Source: Symbiodinium natans
Lineage: Eukaryota > Sar > Dinophyceae > Suessiales > Symbiodiniaceae
Direction of reading: 5' to 3'
Assembly: GCA_905221605.1 (NCBI GenBank)
Contig: CAJNDS010002641.1
Coordinates: forward strand, 62,001 to 126,000
DNA: 64,000 bases
Below, one piece after another: positions 48,291 to 58,907 of this stretch. Within the stretch, counting starts at the first letter, position 1. Each line of letters begins with the position of its first letter. The notes under the pieces were generated by a model. The model ran no database searches, was not told the DNA's origin, and was given only the letters and a program-made list of their open reading frames with translations. The position numbers and the translations under genes are program-made.

Positions 48291-49900
48291 GGGAGTTTAT
48301 GGTTTACAGGGCTTAGGGGGTTGAGGGCACTGTAAGGAATTGATTGTTCTTTTTTTTTGGGGGGTCTTTAAAGTGAATTAGTTGATGGTGGCTTTCGAAG
48401 TCAAAGCATCCCCAGATCCTCTTGCAGCTCCTCTTGCCTCATTTTTGTCGTGGAAGTGCCGTCAGGAGTCTGCAGAGAAGGCGCTGCAGGCCAAGGTCGA
48501 GCCCTCGTCTGCGGAAGGTTTCGTGCCTTTGAAGACAGCTGAAACAAAACCAGCAGCGGCATTCGAGATCGAGGCTGCCACAAAAGTTCTTGTGCCCGCA
48601 GTTGCACTAGCGGAGAAAGTTGAGACGGTCAGCTCGATGACCTGTCTGCGAAATCGAAGCCGACGTCTTGAGCCAGAAGCTTGCTACCCCCAAACCCTCA
48701 AGACCCTGCGGGGCCCTAAATATATCCTGAAGAGGTGGAGCAGCAGCTGCAGGAGATGGGGTCCTTGAGGGAGAAGCAGGAGGCTCTGCGGTTCCCAAGT
48801 CCAAGACTCTGCGGTTCCGAAGTCCAAGACTGTAACAACCTGATGCAGCCCCCCCCCCCCACCCATCCTACCTTGGCCCCAGACCCCGTACCCTAAACCC
48901 CAAACCCAAAACCCCAAACCTCGGAGCCTAAAGCCTAAACCCTGAACCCTAAGCCCGAACCCCTAAACCCTACACCGTGGGTAATCCTAAGCGCCTCGGC
49001 CCCGGAGGCCGCGCGGCGCCGCGCCGTCGAAGCCGGGGTGGCCAGCGCTGCGGAGAGGCAAAAGGCGGAGGCACGGGGCTTGAGGGAGTTGAGGGTTTAG
49101 GGTTCAGGGTTTAGGGTCTTGGTTGCTCTTTGGTCTGGTGTATTGTGGATTGGCGGCAGCATCTTCGATTTCTCTTGTCGCGCTTTCTTTGGGGTGTGCT
49201 TTCTTGTGCTGTCTCTCTCTCTCTCTTTCTCTCGCTCTCTCTTTCTATTTTGAAGCTGTGCAGTTCTGTTTCTCTCGGTTTTCGTATGTTTTCGCGCTTG
49301 TCCCCTCAGTTTGAGGTGGTGGCTAGTTCAGTGTCTCAGAATGTCGCATGCACCGGAAGTGCCGCTGAACCCAAAACTCCGAACTCCAAAGCCCCAAGCC
49401 CCGAAACTTTACAGCCCTAAACACTAGAATCCTGAACTCCTGAACCCAAGTTCGTACACCCTAGACTCACTTCCAACTCCGATGCAGTTGCCCTGATCTG
49501 GGAAACCTAGGCGGGAGCCGAAGCCCTAAACTCGAATCTGAACCCTGCACATCCTTGAATGTGCATGCTGTCCGAGGAGTCGAGGAGTGTCATCCCCTTG
49601 TACAAGAAGCAGCGGGAGGAAGGGATGACTTTGCACCCGCATGTTTTTATCAGTATTTTGCAAACCGACATCTCTGAAGCCAGAACCACCACGCTCTGAC
49701 AGGAGATCTTGGAAGAGATCCGTGATCTCGTCGTCCAGGTCGGCTCTAAGACGGTTGCTTCGGGCTAACCGCTCTTGCACCAGCTCTCGCCACAGTACAG
49801 ACATGGTTTGTGCATGTGCGCCTCAGAAACTGGTGATTCGGATTTTGTGCTTCCCGCCAACGCCTGCAAGGATGACCTCGCCAAGCAGGAGCTGGAGAAG
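40819..49900 (+). CDS. Coiled-coil protein gene, left exon series
   Basis: Many short exons with the same style: Glu/Arg/Ala/Leu-rich, amphipathic, AG|G acceptors and mostly GC or GA donors. Clear ones: 40819-40885 (SSQRRLLEDNVADLRALRD), 41666-41709 (AAFNSEFQGDLRTL), 43772-43816 (ARRLASLQGKRAELE), 44646-44698 (SAQEALARHRQVAASQQ), 44976-45032 (GEVEEERRQAELAEKQLTE), 45193-45273 (ending GLRREKAALCAELE), 45519-~45584 (GKQATVAALRE), 46152-~46200 (VEAYDERLVAKETQRE), ~46559-46606 (EEASVAALQQQSRAK), 47558-47597 (EEFFKQMAEEKR), 48163-48208 (RQELREKMRAWLADQ), 48733-48782 (VEQQLQEMGSLREKQE), 49008-49070 (AARRRAVEAGVASAAERQ), 49703-49738 (EILEEIRDLVVQ), 49871-49900 (DDLAKQELEK). One long coiled-coil protein is the simplest reading. 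I cannot name it, prove that all exons belong together, or find its start. Confidence 0.6.
41821..41880. repeat. 8-bp tandem repeat (CTTCGAGG)n
   Basis: About 7.5 perfect units in an intron; each unit holds the palindrome TTCGAA-like TCGA. Confidence 0.95.
42735..42806 (-). pseudogene. Possible reverse-transcriptase relic
   Basis: The minus strand reads RPIDRVDHAQLLDALVLQVG, resembling the region after motif A of LINE reverse transcriptases (AFDKVDH..LL.AL...G; compare FDKVDHSAMMIALRRIG in the element at 61.8 kb). Only about 24 residues match and the flanks do not continue the domain, so this is at best a decayed fragment. Confidence 0.3.
44546..44632. repeat. Degenerate telomere-like words, C-rich
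   Basis: Eleven or so heptads of the CCCTAAA type with CTGAA, CTACA and CTCTGAA variants. They end an intron whose start (43850-43925) carries the G-rich complement, TTTAGGG-like words. Confidence 0.9.
48244..48289. repeat. (TG)n microsatellite
   Basis: About 23 perfect TG units inside an intron of the coiled-coil series. Confidence 0.97.
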
Positions 49901-50518
49901 GCGGGTACACGCTTCCGTGGGTCTGCGCGCACGCTTCTGTGGGTCCGCGCGTGTCCTTGTGATTGTTCATTGTGGGCGCAGGGCCTAGGCCGCAAAGCCC
50001 AAAAGGTTTCCAGGCGGAACCCGGGTTAATCGGTGGGCTGAGGGTGAGTAGCTTCTGCCTTCAAGCACAGTGGCCAGTTTTGGGGCGCCCAGCTTCTTAG
50101 AGGCTTCTCTTCGTCTCTCTTTTGGGGTCCCAGCCATGCAGGCGCTCTCCACTCTTCTGGCAAAGCAGCACAAGGAGCACCGTACCAGAACTGCACTAGA
50201 ATTCGACATCTCAGCCAGCTTCACTTTCTTCAGGCTAGAGGGCTCAAGCCCCAAACCTCACATCCCCAAATTACAAACCCAACCCTCGCTCCGCCCCCAA
50301 ATCCCGCAAATCCCAAACCCTGTCAGGGTCGTCCCAAGGCAAGAAGCCTTGCTAACGCATGTAGCCGCACACGGGAAGCTGCGAAAGTCTCCCAGCCCAC
50401 CCCCGACCTCAAACCTGAACCCTGGGCCACAGCCACCAAAGCTCGAAAGGGCCGTAAAGAACCTCGACCTGACATCCAAACCCCCAGAAATCAAACGACT
50501 CTCAAAAGACGCCTAAGA

Positions 50519-50655
50519 ACCCGAACCCTCCAAGCCCCACCGCCCCCCCCCCCCCCCCCCCTAAGTCCTAAATCCTAAACCCTAAGCCCTCAACCCTCAA
50601 CCCTCATCCCTAAACCCTAAACCCCAAACCCCAAACCCCAAACCCTTTACGGCCA
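50519..50655. repeat. Poly-C plus degenerate telomere-like words before the GTPase gene
   Basis: A C18 tract (about 50544-50562) and then about 12 CCCTAAA/CCCCAAA heptads that end 13 bases before the GTPase start codon. Confidence 0.9.
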
Positions 50656-50667
50656 ACAAGAGTGGCC

Positions 50668-51407
50668 ATGGGAGCAGCCTTGGTGCGCTGCCTGGGACGG
50701 CTCTGCCGGGCCCCCGAAGCCGAAGCGAGACGCAGGCGTGCTTTTGGTTCAGGGTTGAGGGTTTTCCTGGGGGGGAATGGGGGTTTCATTAAGCCATTCA
50801 GGAGTACCTCTTCCATGAAGCGAGCTGCAGGTATTGCGTGGTCATGTTGGGCCTGGACGGCGCGGGCAAGACAACTGCGCTTTACAAGCTCAGATGGGGC
50901 GTCACAGATCTCAGCATCAAGCCCACCATTGGCTTTAACGCGGAGACCATCAGGCTCGAGAGGGACTCCTTCACCCTCTTTGATATCGGTGGGCATGAGA
51001 AGATCCGGCGCGTTTGGGGTCACTACAGCGACCCAGACACCGACGCCATGATCTACGTGCTCGACAGCACGGATGAACGCCGGACCTCCCACACCGAGCT
51101 GGCCCGTCTCATGAAGCTCAGGACTTTTCCGCTGCTGGTTTTGGCCAACAAGCAGGACCTCCCCGGTGCCCTGGGCGCCGAGGAGGTTGCCCGGCTGCTT
51201 GACCTGGAGCGATGGCCATGCGAGTGGCACGTTCAGCCGGCCGCTGCCGTTACGGGCGACGGCTTGTTCGAAGGCTTGGCTTGGCTTTCGGAGGTGCTGG
51301 AGAAGCGCGAGCCTCGAGTTCTGGGTCAGAGTCATGGGGCCCATGAGAGATATGGGCGCCTGACAGAAATGCTCGAGCTGGTCATGAGGGCTTTCCACCG
51401 TTATTAA
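50668..51407 (+). CDS. Arf/Arl/Sar-family small GTPase, 2 exons (214 aa)
   Basis: Membrane-associated GTP switch of the Arf superfamily. Exon 1 is 50668-50735 and exon 2 is 50831-51407; the frame requires a GC-AG intron of 95 bases (AG|GCGTGC). Gly2 (MGAALVRC) can be myristoylated; Cys8 and Cys13 could be acylated. Motifs: P-loop GLDGAGKT 30-37; switch I T55 (PTIGF); FDIGGHEKIR with G3 at 74-78; NKQD 129-132; AVTGDGL near the end. His78 stands where Arf and most Arl proteins have Gln; Sar1 naturally has His there. A C-terminal extension of about 20 residues follows the last helix. The gene lies inside the coiled-coil exon series on the same strand. Subfamily cannot be fixed by eye. Confidence 0.92.
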
Positions 51408-52229
51408 CATGGAGCCCGCTGAAGCCTCAAGCTCTCGGCTTTCAAGCGCCCAGCATAGATGGATCAGCTTTTCTTAGTCATGCTCAGCTGTACAGGAGGC
51501 GGTGCCGGAGAGAAAAAAGCGGCGTGTTGCCCGAGTCTTATTGATACTACGCGTGGCCTACCTGGATCGTGACATTAATCTGGCAACGGTCCTTTTCCTG
51601 TGACAAGCTGAGCCAACGAGCCGGATTCACACCAAAGTGGCTATTCGACTTTTCAGCTTGTTGAGGGTTCAGGTTTGGGGTTTGGTTCATGTCTACTTCG
51701 CCGAAAACGTAGATCGCAGAATGACTTCCCAGCTGCCATGGGCTTGCATCTTGGACTGTAGATCTTGCAGGACTTGACACTGAACTTCTCCAGCTCCGGC
51801 GTGAGGCTGGGAGGTAGCTAGCTTGGCCCATGCTTGCGCCGCGCTCTCCACAGAAGTGGGTTCTCAGTCGGTGCTGGAGAGAGCACCTTCACGAGCTGGC
51901 GCAAGCTGAGGGAAAATCTGCGTGCGGCCCTCCGCAGAAGGCGGCATGCGTTGCCGTAGCATCCTTGCGGATTGAATTAGTTAATGAAATGAAGTGGAGC
52001 TCGGACGGCCCGCTGGAGCGACAGGTGAGACATCTACAGCAGTTCGACAACTATCCAGTCTGCTGGCCCTCGAACTTCAGCCAAGTTCGTGCGCTTTGAC
52101 ACCGCTTAGACTTAATTGAGCTTCTGCTTGCGTGTACAGAGGAATTCGAAGATGAAGCAGCATGCATGGAGCATTGTTTTTTGGCATCTTATGAAAACCT
52201 ACAGAGGCCCACGAGCCAAACCTTCGAAG

Positions 52230-52260
<31 letters not shown>

Positions 52261-52784
52261 CCTCTCTCCCTCTCTCTATCTCTCTATCTCTCAGGTGAAG
52301 TCGGGTGAGGGAGTGTGGAGTTGTCCATCTTTGCTTCGTCGCGACCATCGTCTGCAACGAGTCCTGCCTTGCAGCACACAACAAATCGCGAACGAACATG
52401 GCCCTGATTCTAGCGCTCTGTACCACTGTGCCCGATCGCCGTAAAGCAGGAAGCCAGTAGGAAGCCCAGCAACCGCCCCAGCTCAGCACGCAACATTGGT
52501 AGTTAACTTCGCAGCTCCCTCTGTGATTCTTGGCGCCGTGGTGCACATGAGCCATGGAGGAGCAGTGCACGCTGATACCGGGCTTCACTGTAGGGAGCCG
52601 GAGCACGAAGGGTGTCCAGCACTGCATTCCCTTGTCCTGCAGTCCAAGCACCCCACACACCAAAGCAATGGCTTTTCCCCGGACCCTCTCCAAGAGCTAG
52701 CCAGCTTGCACCCATCGGTGTTTGGGTTTAGGCGCTCGCGGTGCCCACACGCCGCTTGGGTCGTTTGAGTTGGCCCCAAAGAAG
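51408..52784. other. Downstream of the GTPase gene, no gene confirmed
   Basis: Contains a CT-rich tract (52233-52295) and an open frame of 89 codons at 51830 without recognisable features. Telomere-like words are scarce. Confidence 0.45.
52233..52295. repeat. (CT)n-rich tract
   Basis: Imperfect CT run of about 60 bases. Confidence 0.92.
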
Positions 52785-53737
52785 CAGGAGTCGTCGATGC
52801 AGCTCCGGGCTTCACAGGCGAAGGGTGTTGGGGGGAGCAGGAAGGCTTCTTATGGGAGGCTCCAGGGTTTCAGGTTGGTTTACGGTTTAACGGTCCGTGG
52901 TTTTCGGGCCTTGGTCTGAAGCCACTGGCAAGCCACATGGAAGCGACCACCTGCCAGCCACCTGCAAGCCACCTGGAAGCCGACGAATCTTCTCCGTGCG
53001 GGGGAGGGTTTGGGGTATTGGGGTTCGTGTCTTTGCTGGCTTCCAGGGTGGACCCCCGTATCGGAGGCAACTTGGCTAGCACACCTTGCTGCAGGCCACG
53101 GCTGAGAAGGAGCACGTCAAGTTAAAGATCGAGGCGGGGGGTGTACGCCAAACCCCCCTGGACCCTAAACCAACCTTGCGGTCGACAAACTGCATCAGGA
53201 GACCTTGAACCAAAGCCCGCTGTGCAGAGCGTACGCAATGGCGTTCAATCAGGGGCTGCCTGCAGCAGGGAACAACTCCATCAATGCTTCTCAGAGAAGC
53301 CCTGTGTGCCTGCGGGCATGCATGCCGCCTAAATCGATCCGGGTGTTGGCGTGCTGTGGTTCAAGCGCACACCGCACACCTGATCAGAGCAACACCAGCA
53401 AGGAAAGCTTCGACTTCAAGCACATGCTTCGCAGAGCTGGGAGGATGCAAGTTGTGTCGAGGAGCTCTTCACGTGCCAGTTACCTTGGTTCTGAAGAGCG
53501 AACCTTGCACAAACCTTCATAAGCCCAGAATTCCGGCATTTCAGGGGCTGTTCGGGGTGAATCGAGCAAAAGGATTGCGGTGATTTCGGCACGGTTTTGG
53601 CTTGAGTCCCGCCTGATGCTTAGGCTTCAAGAGAATGAACATGACCCCCGGAAGGAAGGCTCCAAGTGTTGAACTTAGCCGCTGCAGATGCCCAAAAACC
53701 CTAAGGCCCCAAGGGTTGACAGTAGCCCTAAGAACAG

Positions 53738-53778
<41 letters not shown>

Positions 53779-56700
53779 AAAAATCCCCGACGCAGAGGCT
53801 CTGAAACGGACTCTGGACAGCGCGGGACTTGGTCCCGGGGCAGCCCTGAAGCCCTGAAACCCTCAAACCCTTGCCCAACTCAACCTGCCCTGCGATCTCT
53901 GTAGCAGTCCCCGGATGTCCCTTGCAGACTACAGTGGTGCAGTCACTGCACTCCCCCTTCAGCCTTGAGCACCAGTACGCGGCAGCCCGACCAGAGGGTG
54001 GAAGCCTGCAGCCTGAACCTGACACCACAGCAGATGTTTTCGGGGGTGTGAGGCCGTGCGTTTGGGGATCAGGTTTGGGGTTTACAAACGTTTTGGCTGC
54101 CAGTGCTTCAGGAGAACCAAGGGCTTGCGCAGGGTCTGCTGGGAGGATGCCGAAGTGAGCAGATCCGAGCAGCCCCTGATGACTTATATTCTAACCCCCT
54201 TTCTTTGGGAATCGTATCAAGGTCGTGACTTCTATTCCAACCCCCTTTTCTTCGGAGTTCGTATCAAGATGGCGTCCCAGGCCACCTTGTGCGGCTCAAC
54301 TCCGTCCTCAATGGCCGGGTGGCTGAGAACCCCCAGGGCCGCGCAAGTTTGCCTGGGGTGGGCTTTGTGGCTTCAGGTTCGTCTTGGGATGCGGACGATG
54401 TAGGGTTTGTCTAGGCTATGTTTAGAGTTTTGGGGTTTCAGGGTTGAGGGCTTTACGCCTGAACTAGACCGCCGCGGGTGTAGAATAATATCGTATGGCA
54501 TTACGGACCTTCTGAACAAAACCTTCAACCCTAGACCCTATAAACCCTGAAACCCTATACCCTCTGAAACCCTATACCCTGAAACCCTAAACCCCAAATC
54601 CGAAGCCCAAACCCCTTCCCTAAACGGTCAGACCAAGTTCTCGGCCACCGCCTGAGGTCCCGATGTCAACTTCGACCGCTTGGCATCTGCCATTCAGGCG
54701 GCCGCTTTGTTCAGGGGGACCCATTTGTTATTGTTTTTCACTTTAGGAGCTTTTGTTGGTCCCTTTTCTCTAGGTTTTCTGGGAAGGCCTATATGTTAAC
54801 TGGATGTAAAAAGGGCGACCTCTTGGTCTACAGTTTAATTAAACAGCCTCGGTTTTCCTTATACTTCAATAAGAAAACCTACCTTTTTATGAGGAAACGA
54901 GGAAGCCTTTAATGCCTCTCGATGTACAGACAGACAGAAGGCGAGAAAGCAAGACAGAAAGAAAGACACAAATAAAGAAAGAAAGAAAGTAAGAAAGAAA
55001 GATACAAAGATAGACATAAATAAATCAAAACAACATAAAGACAAGAAAGAAAGAAAGTCAGACAGAACGAAAGAAATCAAACAAACACGAGCGGCAAAAA
55101 CAGCAGGAAGCAGAGAAGGGTATTGTGATTGCAGCCGTCACCCCTCCCCCCGCCCTCCAACCACTCCCTGCCCAACCCCTCCCCTCCCCCCATAACCCCC
55201 AACCCACCCCAATCCCGCCACCGCTTCAAGCTGTGCAACAGATGCTTTCGAGGCGTTGGACGTGGATGTGCGAGCCAAGCTGGCCGAGAGCGGTGATCTG
55301 CCGGAAGCTGGGTCGGGTTCGTGGGCTTCATGACGGTTCATGGCTTTGTGTCATTGTGTGCTGCCGAAAGGCTATTCTCTGTCCAAGCCTCTATAAGACC
55401 CTGGGGCTTCTAAGAAGTTCTAAGAGCCCTTAAATCCTTGAAGCCTGCCGAGGCTCGAAGCAGTACCCTCGGATGGCACCTACGAGGCTTGGCAAACACC
55501 CGAAACCCCGAAACCCCGATGAGGAGTGCTTAGGATGCTCAGAATTCACCCGCTCAAAGCAGTCAGCTCTAACCTTGGACCACCGAGGTCTTGCGAAACA
55601 GCCTCAACGAGACTCAAAAGCGCTGCAAGGCGACTTTGATGCAGCCAAAGTGTCTGGCTTATATGGGTAGGTTTTTCAGGGACAACGCCGGGCATGCATC
55701 GTGTCGCGTGCCTTGGCAGCTTGCAAGCCGGGCACTCCTTAAGTCGGATGCTCTCCTTCTGGCGTTTGATGCAACAGGACCTGAACGATGAAATGCTGCG
55801 CGTGGTCCGGCACTAAGCGCTTGCTGGGCATGTTTCGGGGGAAGTTGCAAGTGGCGTGCTCGCTGGTTGTTTCGGGCTTGTTTTCCCAGCAGTGTCATGT
55901 GTTGGTTAATGCATCAGTCTGCAACTGAGTCACGCAGTGCGCGCGCTTGCACGAACCTTGTGCAGATGCAGGTATCGGTGGAAAGCCAAGTCGGTCCCTG
56001 GCTCAAGCCTCTGACTCGGTCTACCGCTTCCAAAGGCTGATGCCAACGAGGAGCTTCACAACTCGCTGCGATCACTGAAGGCCTGGCCCCCGGAGTTGAG
56101 TGAACCCAGAAGCCCGAACCCAAAACCCGTTTAGGGTTGAGTTTGGTTTGGGGTTTACGACGGGCGAGCCGGCCCTGAAGTCTTGAGCCCCAAAAATCCC
56201 ACCAAAAGCCTTTTTTTTTTTTTTCCTTCGAGCGCCCTCAATGGGTCCACTGCTCAGCCGACCTCTAATGAGGCGACGAACCGCCGGCTCGTGGAGGAGG
56301 TGCAGAAGCAAACCGAGGAGGGGTGAAGGTAGGGCTGGTAGGGTTCGTGGGGTTTAGGGTTTCGCGATGTTGGGGCTTTTCCAGGCGGGGGTTTCCTGGG
56401 CCTCAGCACTCAGGCGTGGGGCTTCGGAATGCGTGTTCCGGTTGTACTGAGTGATTGGCAAGACGAGCGTGGCTCTGATCCCCCCCAAGGAGCTGTCCAC
56501 GCTGACGCAGCAGCGGCTTGGGGACATGGCCACTTGGATATTCTTCCGAGCCCCCTTGAGGATCTTGAGCTCCAGGGTTCGGGGTTGCGGCCGGCAGACC
56601 CTGTCGACCTCAACTCCCTTGGGCTTGCAAAGCTCACTGCGAACCTTTTCAGCTTTTGTGTCCCTAAAATCCCGCCCATGCCCTGGGCCGCCTGGGCCTT

Positions 56701-57926
56701 GGCACCCTGAGCGCCTCCAAGGAGAAGCTCTCGAAGCAAGAGGAGACCTTCAGCCGTGAAAAGGCAAGGTGGGTATGGGATCGGAACGCCTCCACTACTG
56801 CCGAAGCCAGAAGCTCTAAAGTACACAGTACGTAGCCCTGAGGCACAAGCGTTGAACCACGGACTTAAACATCCGAACCTGGTGTTAGCCGCCCTCTTGC
56901 TAAACTAGCAGCCCCCTTCGAACTCCACCGGCTTGCACGTTGCCCTCGGCCTAAATCGCCCACACAACCCAAACCCAAAGCCCCAAACGAAGGCCCTGGA
57001 CCCCAAACCCCCAGAAGCCTTCATCACCCACCGAATCCCCGAAAACCCCGAAAATCCCCCAAACCCCATACCCGAAGCCCGGAAACCTGCACCTGAACCC
57101 AAAACCCAAAACCCTGAACACTAAAGTCCGCGAAACCTCCGCAGAGGCCACTTGGGCGCAGGAAGCCCAGCGGACGCTTGAGGCGGAGCAGCGTCGCCTC
57201 GACGAGGCTCCCCGATCAGCTTCGCAAAGGCTCCATTAGTCAGGTTGCGAGGGCTGCGCAGCTTGGGTTGATGGTTGTTGATGGAGGGCTTCGGGCTCCT
57301 GGGGCTTAGGGCACCCGAAACCTTGTAGCCTTGCGGCACTCACACCCTGAACCCTGATTTCCGGATCGACCCCAATGGCATTCTACTCTTTAAGGGTACC
57401 AAACAAAGGCCCCCTCATGCAGATGAACCCCAAGCCCGAAGCCGTGTGGAGGCCTTCACGGAGATGCAAGAGGCATTGACTGGACGACTGGACTCCTGCT
57501 GGCGTCGGGCTAAGAGGCTGAGGGTCCGGGTTTGGGGGATTTGGGTGTTGGGATCTTGGGGCAGCTAGGCTTTGTGGGGGGTTTAAGGGTGATTGGGAGC
57601 CACGTGTTGGCACCCCAAGTTGTGTGAGCTCCCTGAGGGCAGCGCCGAATTTCTTTCCAAAGCACCATTTCCAGAAACAGACACCACGAAACTCCATTAC
57701 CGGGTCAAACCGAACGCGCGATTGACGGTGCATGGTTTGCTTGCTTCTTGGCTGTGCGACTCGGCTCCTATCAACGATTCTTTCTTGCAAGGGCTTTTGC
57801 CAAGAGTCTATGCAGAGGTCGCGGCACACAATACAACCCATCCTAGGCATGCGGGCACAAACCTCCGCCGAACTCGCACGGCTTATGGATGCCGAGAGCC
57901 GTTGGATGCTGGCCGAAGGGCTCAAG
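52785..57926 (+). CDS. Coiled-coil protein gene, right exon series
   Basis: Same exon style as 40819-49900, continuing after the GTPase gene. Clear ones: 52785-52817 (QESSMQLRASQ), 53095-53133 (ATAEKEHVKLKIE), 53798-~53828 (ALKRTLDSAGL), ~55242-55296 (AFEALDVDVRAKLAESG), 56036-56080 (ADANEELHNSLRSLK), 56273-56317 (ATNRRLVEEVQKQTE), ~56461-56527 (PKELSTLTQQRLGDM), 56721-56762 (EKLSKQEETFSREK), 57147-57206 (ATWAQEAQRTLEAEQRRLDE), ~57438-57465 (VEAFTEMQE), ~57854-57926 (QTSAELARLMDAESRWMLA). Donors are mainly GC (for example AAG|GC at 56080 and 56762, GAG|GC at 57206). Either this is one gene with 40819-49900, the GTPase being nested in an intron, or a second coiled-coil gene. A stop (TAG) follows at about 57935 in the last frame. 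Confidence 0.58.
53740..53783. repeat. C29 followed by A15
   Basis: Longest homopolymer pair in the window, lying just before the candidate acceptor of the exon at 53798. The exact length may be unreliable in an assembly. Confidence 0.9.
54181..54268. repeat. 46-bp imperfect tandem duplication
   Basis: Two copies of 'gactt-tattc-aacccccttt' through 'cgtatcaag'. The second is followed by an open stretch reading GHLVRLNSVLNGRVAENP. Confidence 0.85.
54528..54610. repeat. Degenerate telomere-like words, C-rich
   Basis: CCCTATAAACC, CCCTGAAA and CCCTAAA variants in tandem, preceded about 100 bases upstream by G-rich words (54400-54450). Confidence 0.88.
54955..55075. repeat. (GAAA)n-rich purine tract
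   Basis: GAAA/GACA units over about 120 bases; the Ser/Phe/Leu open frame on the other strand is an artefact. Confidence 0.92.
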
Positions 57927-58107
57927 GTTGTGTAGCTCTCCCTCTGAGAGTCGTGGAAATTGCTAAGGATTCAGGTCTGCACAGTAAGATGCTGCTCATG
58001 AAGTATTTTGGGGGGCGGCATCTTCAAAGTAAGAATACATGTTAATTAGTGACCAAGATTCCTAGGCTTGCTAACAAGAAAGAGCCTCAACTGTGAGACC
58101 TTCCTCT

Positions 58108-58907
58108 ATGGCCTGGGGCCTGGCGCTTGCGGCGATCACTGCCGCAGGCTTCTTGGGAGTGGCTGTGCGGAGCCAGGAGCTCCTGCAAGCAACCGCTGAG
58201 CTGCATATGCTCTGGCCGACCTAGAAATCCCGAACCCTTCCCCTAGGCTCCAAGCCCCAAAGTCCAAGATCCCTAAGGATCCCTAAAGATCCCTACCGCT
58301 TTGGCCCCCAGGAGTTGCCACCAGGCCAGCGCAGAGTCTTTGCCCGGGGGCCCGGGCGCACATGTGTAACCTGAAGTAGGATGTAGAGGGGGGCTTGGGG
58401 GTTGAGGAGGATGGTGTGAGAGGTTGGTTGCTCCCAGCTGTTCCTCTGAGGTTGCCACAGCTCTCCTGGCCATCATGCTCTACATGCACGGCACGCGTCC
58501 CGCCAGTGCCAAGGCACTGCTGAGATGGTTCAGGAGCTTCGATGGACTGGACGAGACTGGACCCCAAACCCTTTATGTCCCATCTTGGAGGGGTGTTTAG
58601 ACCCCACTAGTAGTAGTAATAGTAAGAGTAACAGTAATATTAATAGTAATAATCATAGTAATAATGGTAGTACTAATGATAGCAATAACAATAGTAACAA
58701 TCATAGAACAATCAGCCTCAATCAAAGCCCTCAGAGCCCAGAAGCGCCCAAAGCAATGTAAAAACCCTGCCCGACGAATCGGCAAAGCCACGCATGTACC
58801 TTTGCTTTGCTTTCGTCTTCAGCCCTCTGCACCTCAACTCCGAACCCCAACCCTAAACCGAACTGACGTGCCTGCAGGCTCTGGCGCCTATGGGTGACGT
58901 GGAAGAG
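58108..58907 (+). CDS. Putative membrane protein, first exons (3' end not found)
   Basis: An ATG at 58108 opens MAWGLALAAITAAGFLGVAV, then RSQ, a hydrophobic signal or membrane segment. A GA donor (CAG|GAG) is likely at about 58176. The next exon, 58451-58513 (VATALLAIMLYMHGTRPASA), is a second hydrophobic segment ending at AAG|GC. A short exon, 58878-58907 (ALAPMGDVEE), has a GC donor. A further coding-like piece near 58922 reads EKRGAALMHRAVATTWELNK. No family recognised. Confidence 0.5.
58606..58700. repeat. Degenerate AGT/AAT triplet tract
   Basis: About 30 triplets of the (A/G)(A/G)T and AAC type; it resembles the reverse complement of the AT-rich intron core at 9085-10200. Confidence 0.85.

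Noticed and set aside
56821-56910. tRNA gene on the minus strand
   Set aside because: A GGTTCAA-like T-loop is present but the acceptor, D and anticodon stems do not pair.
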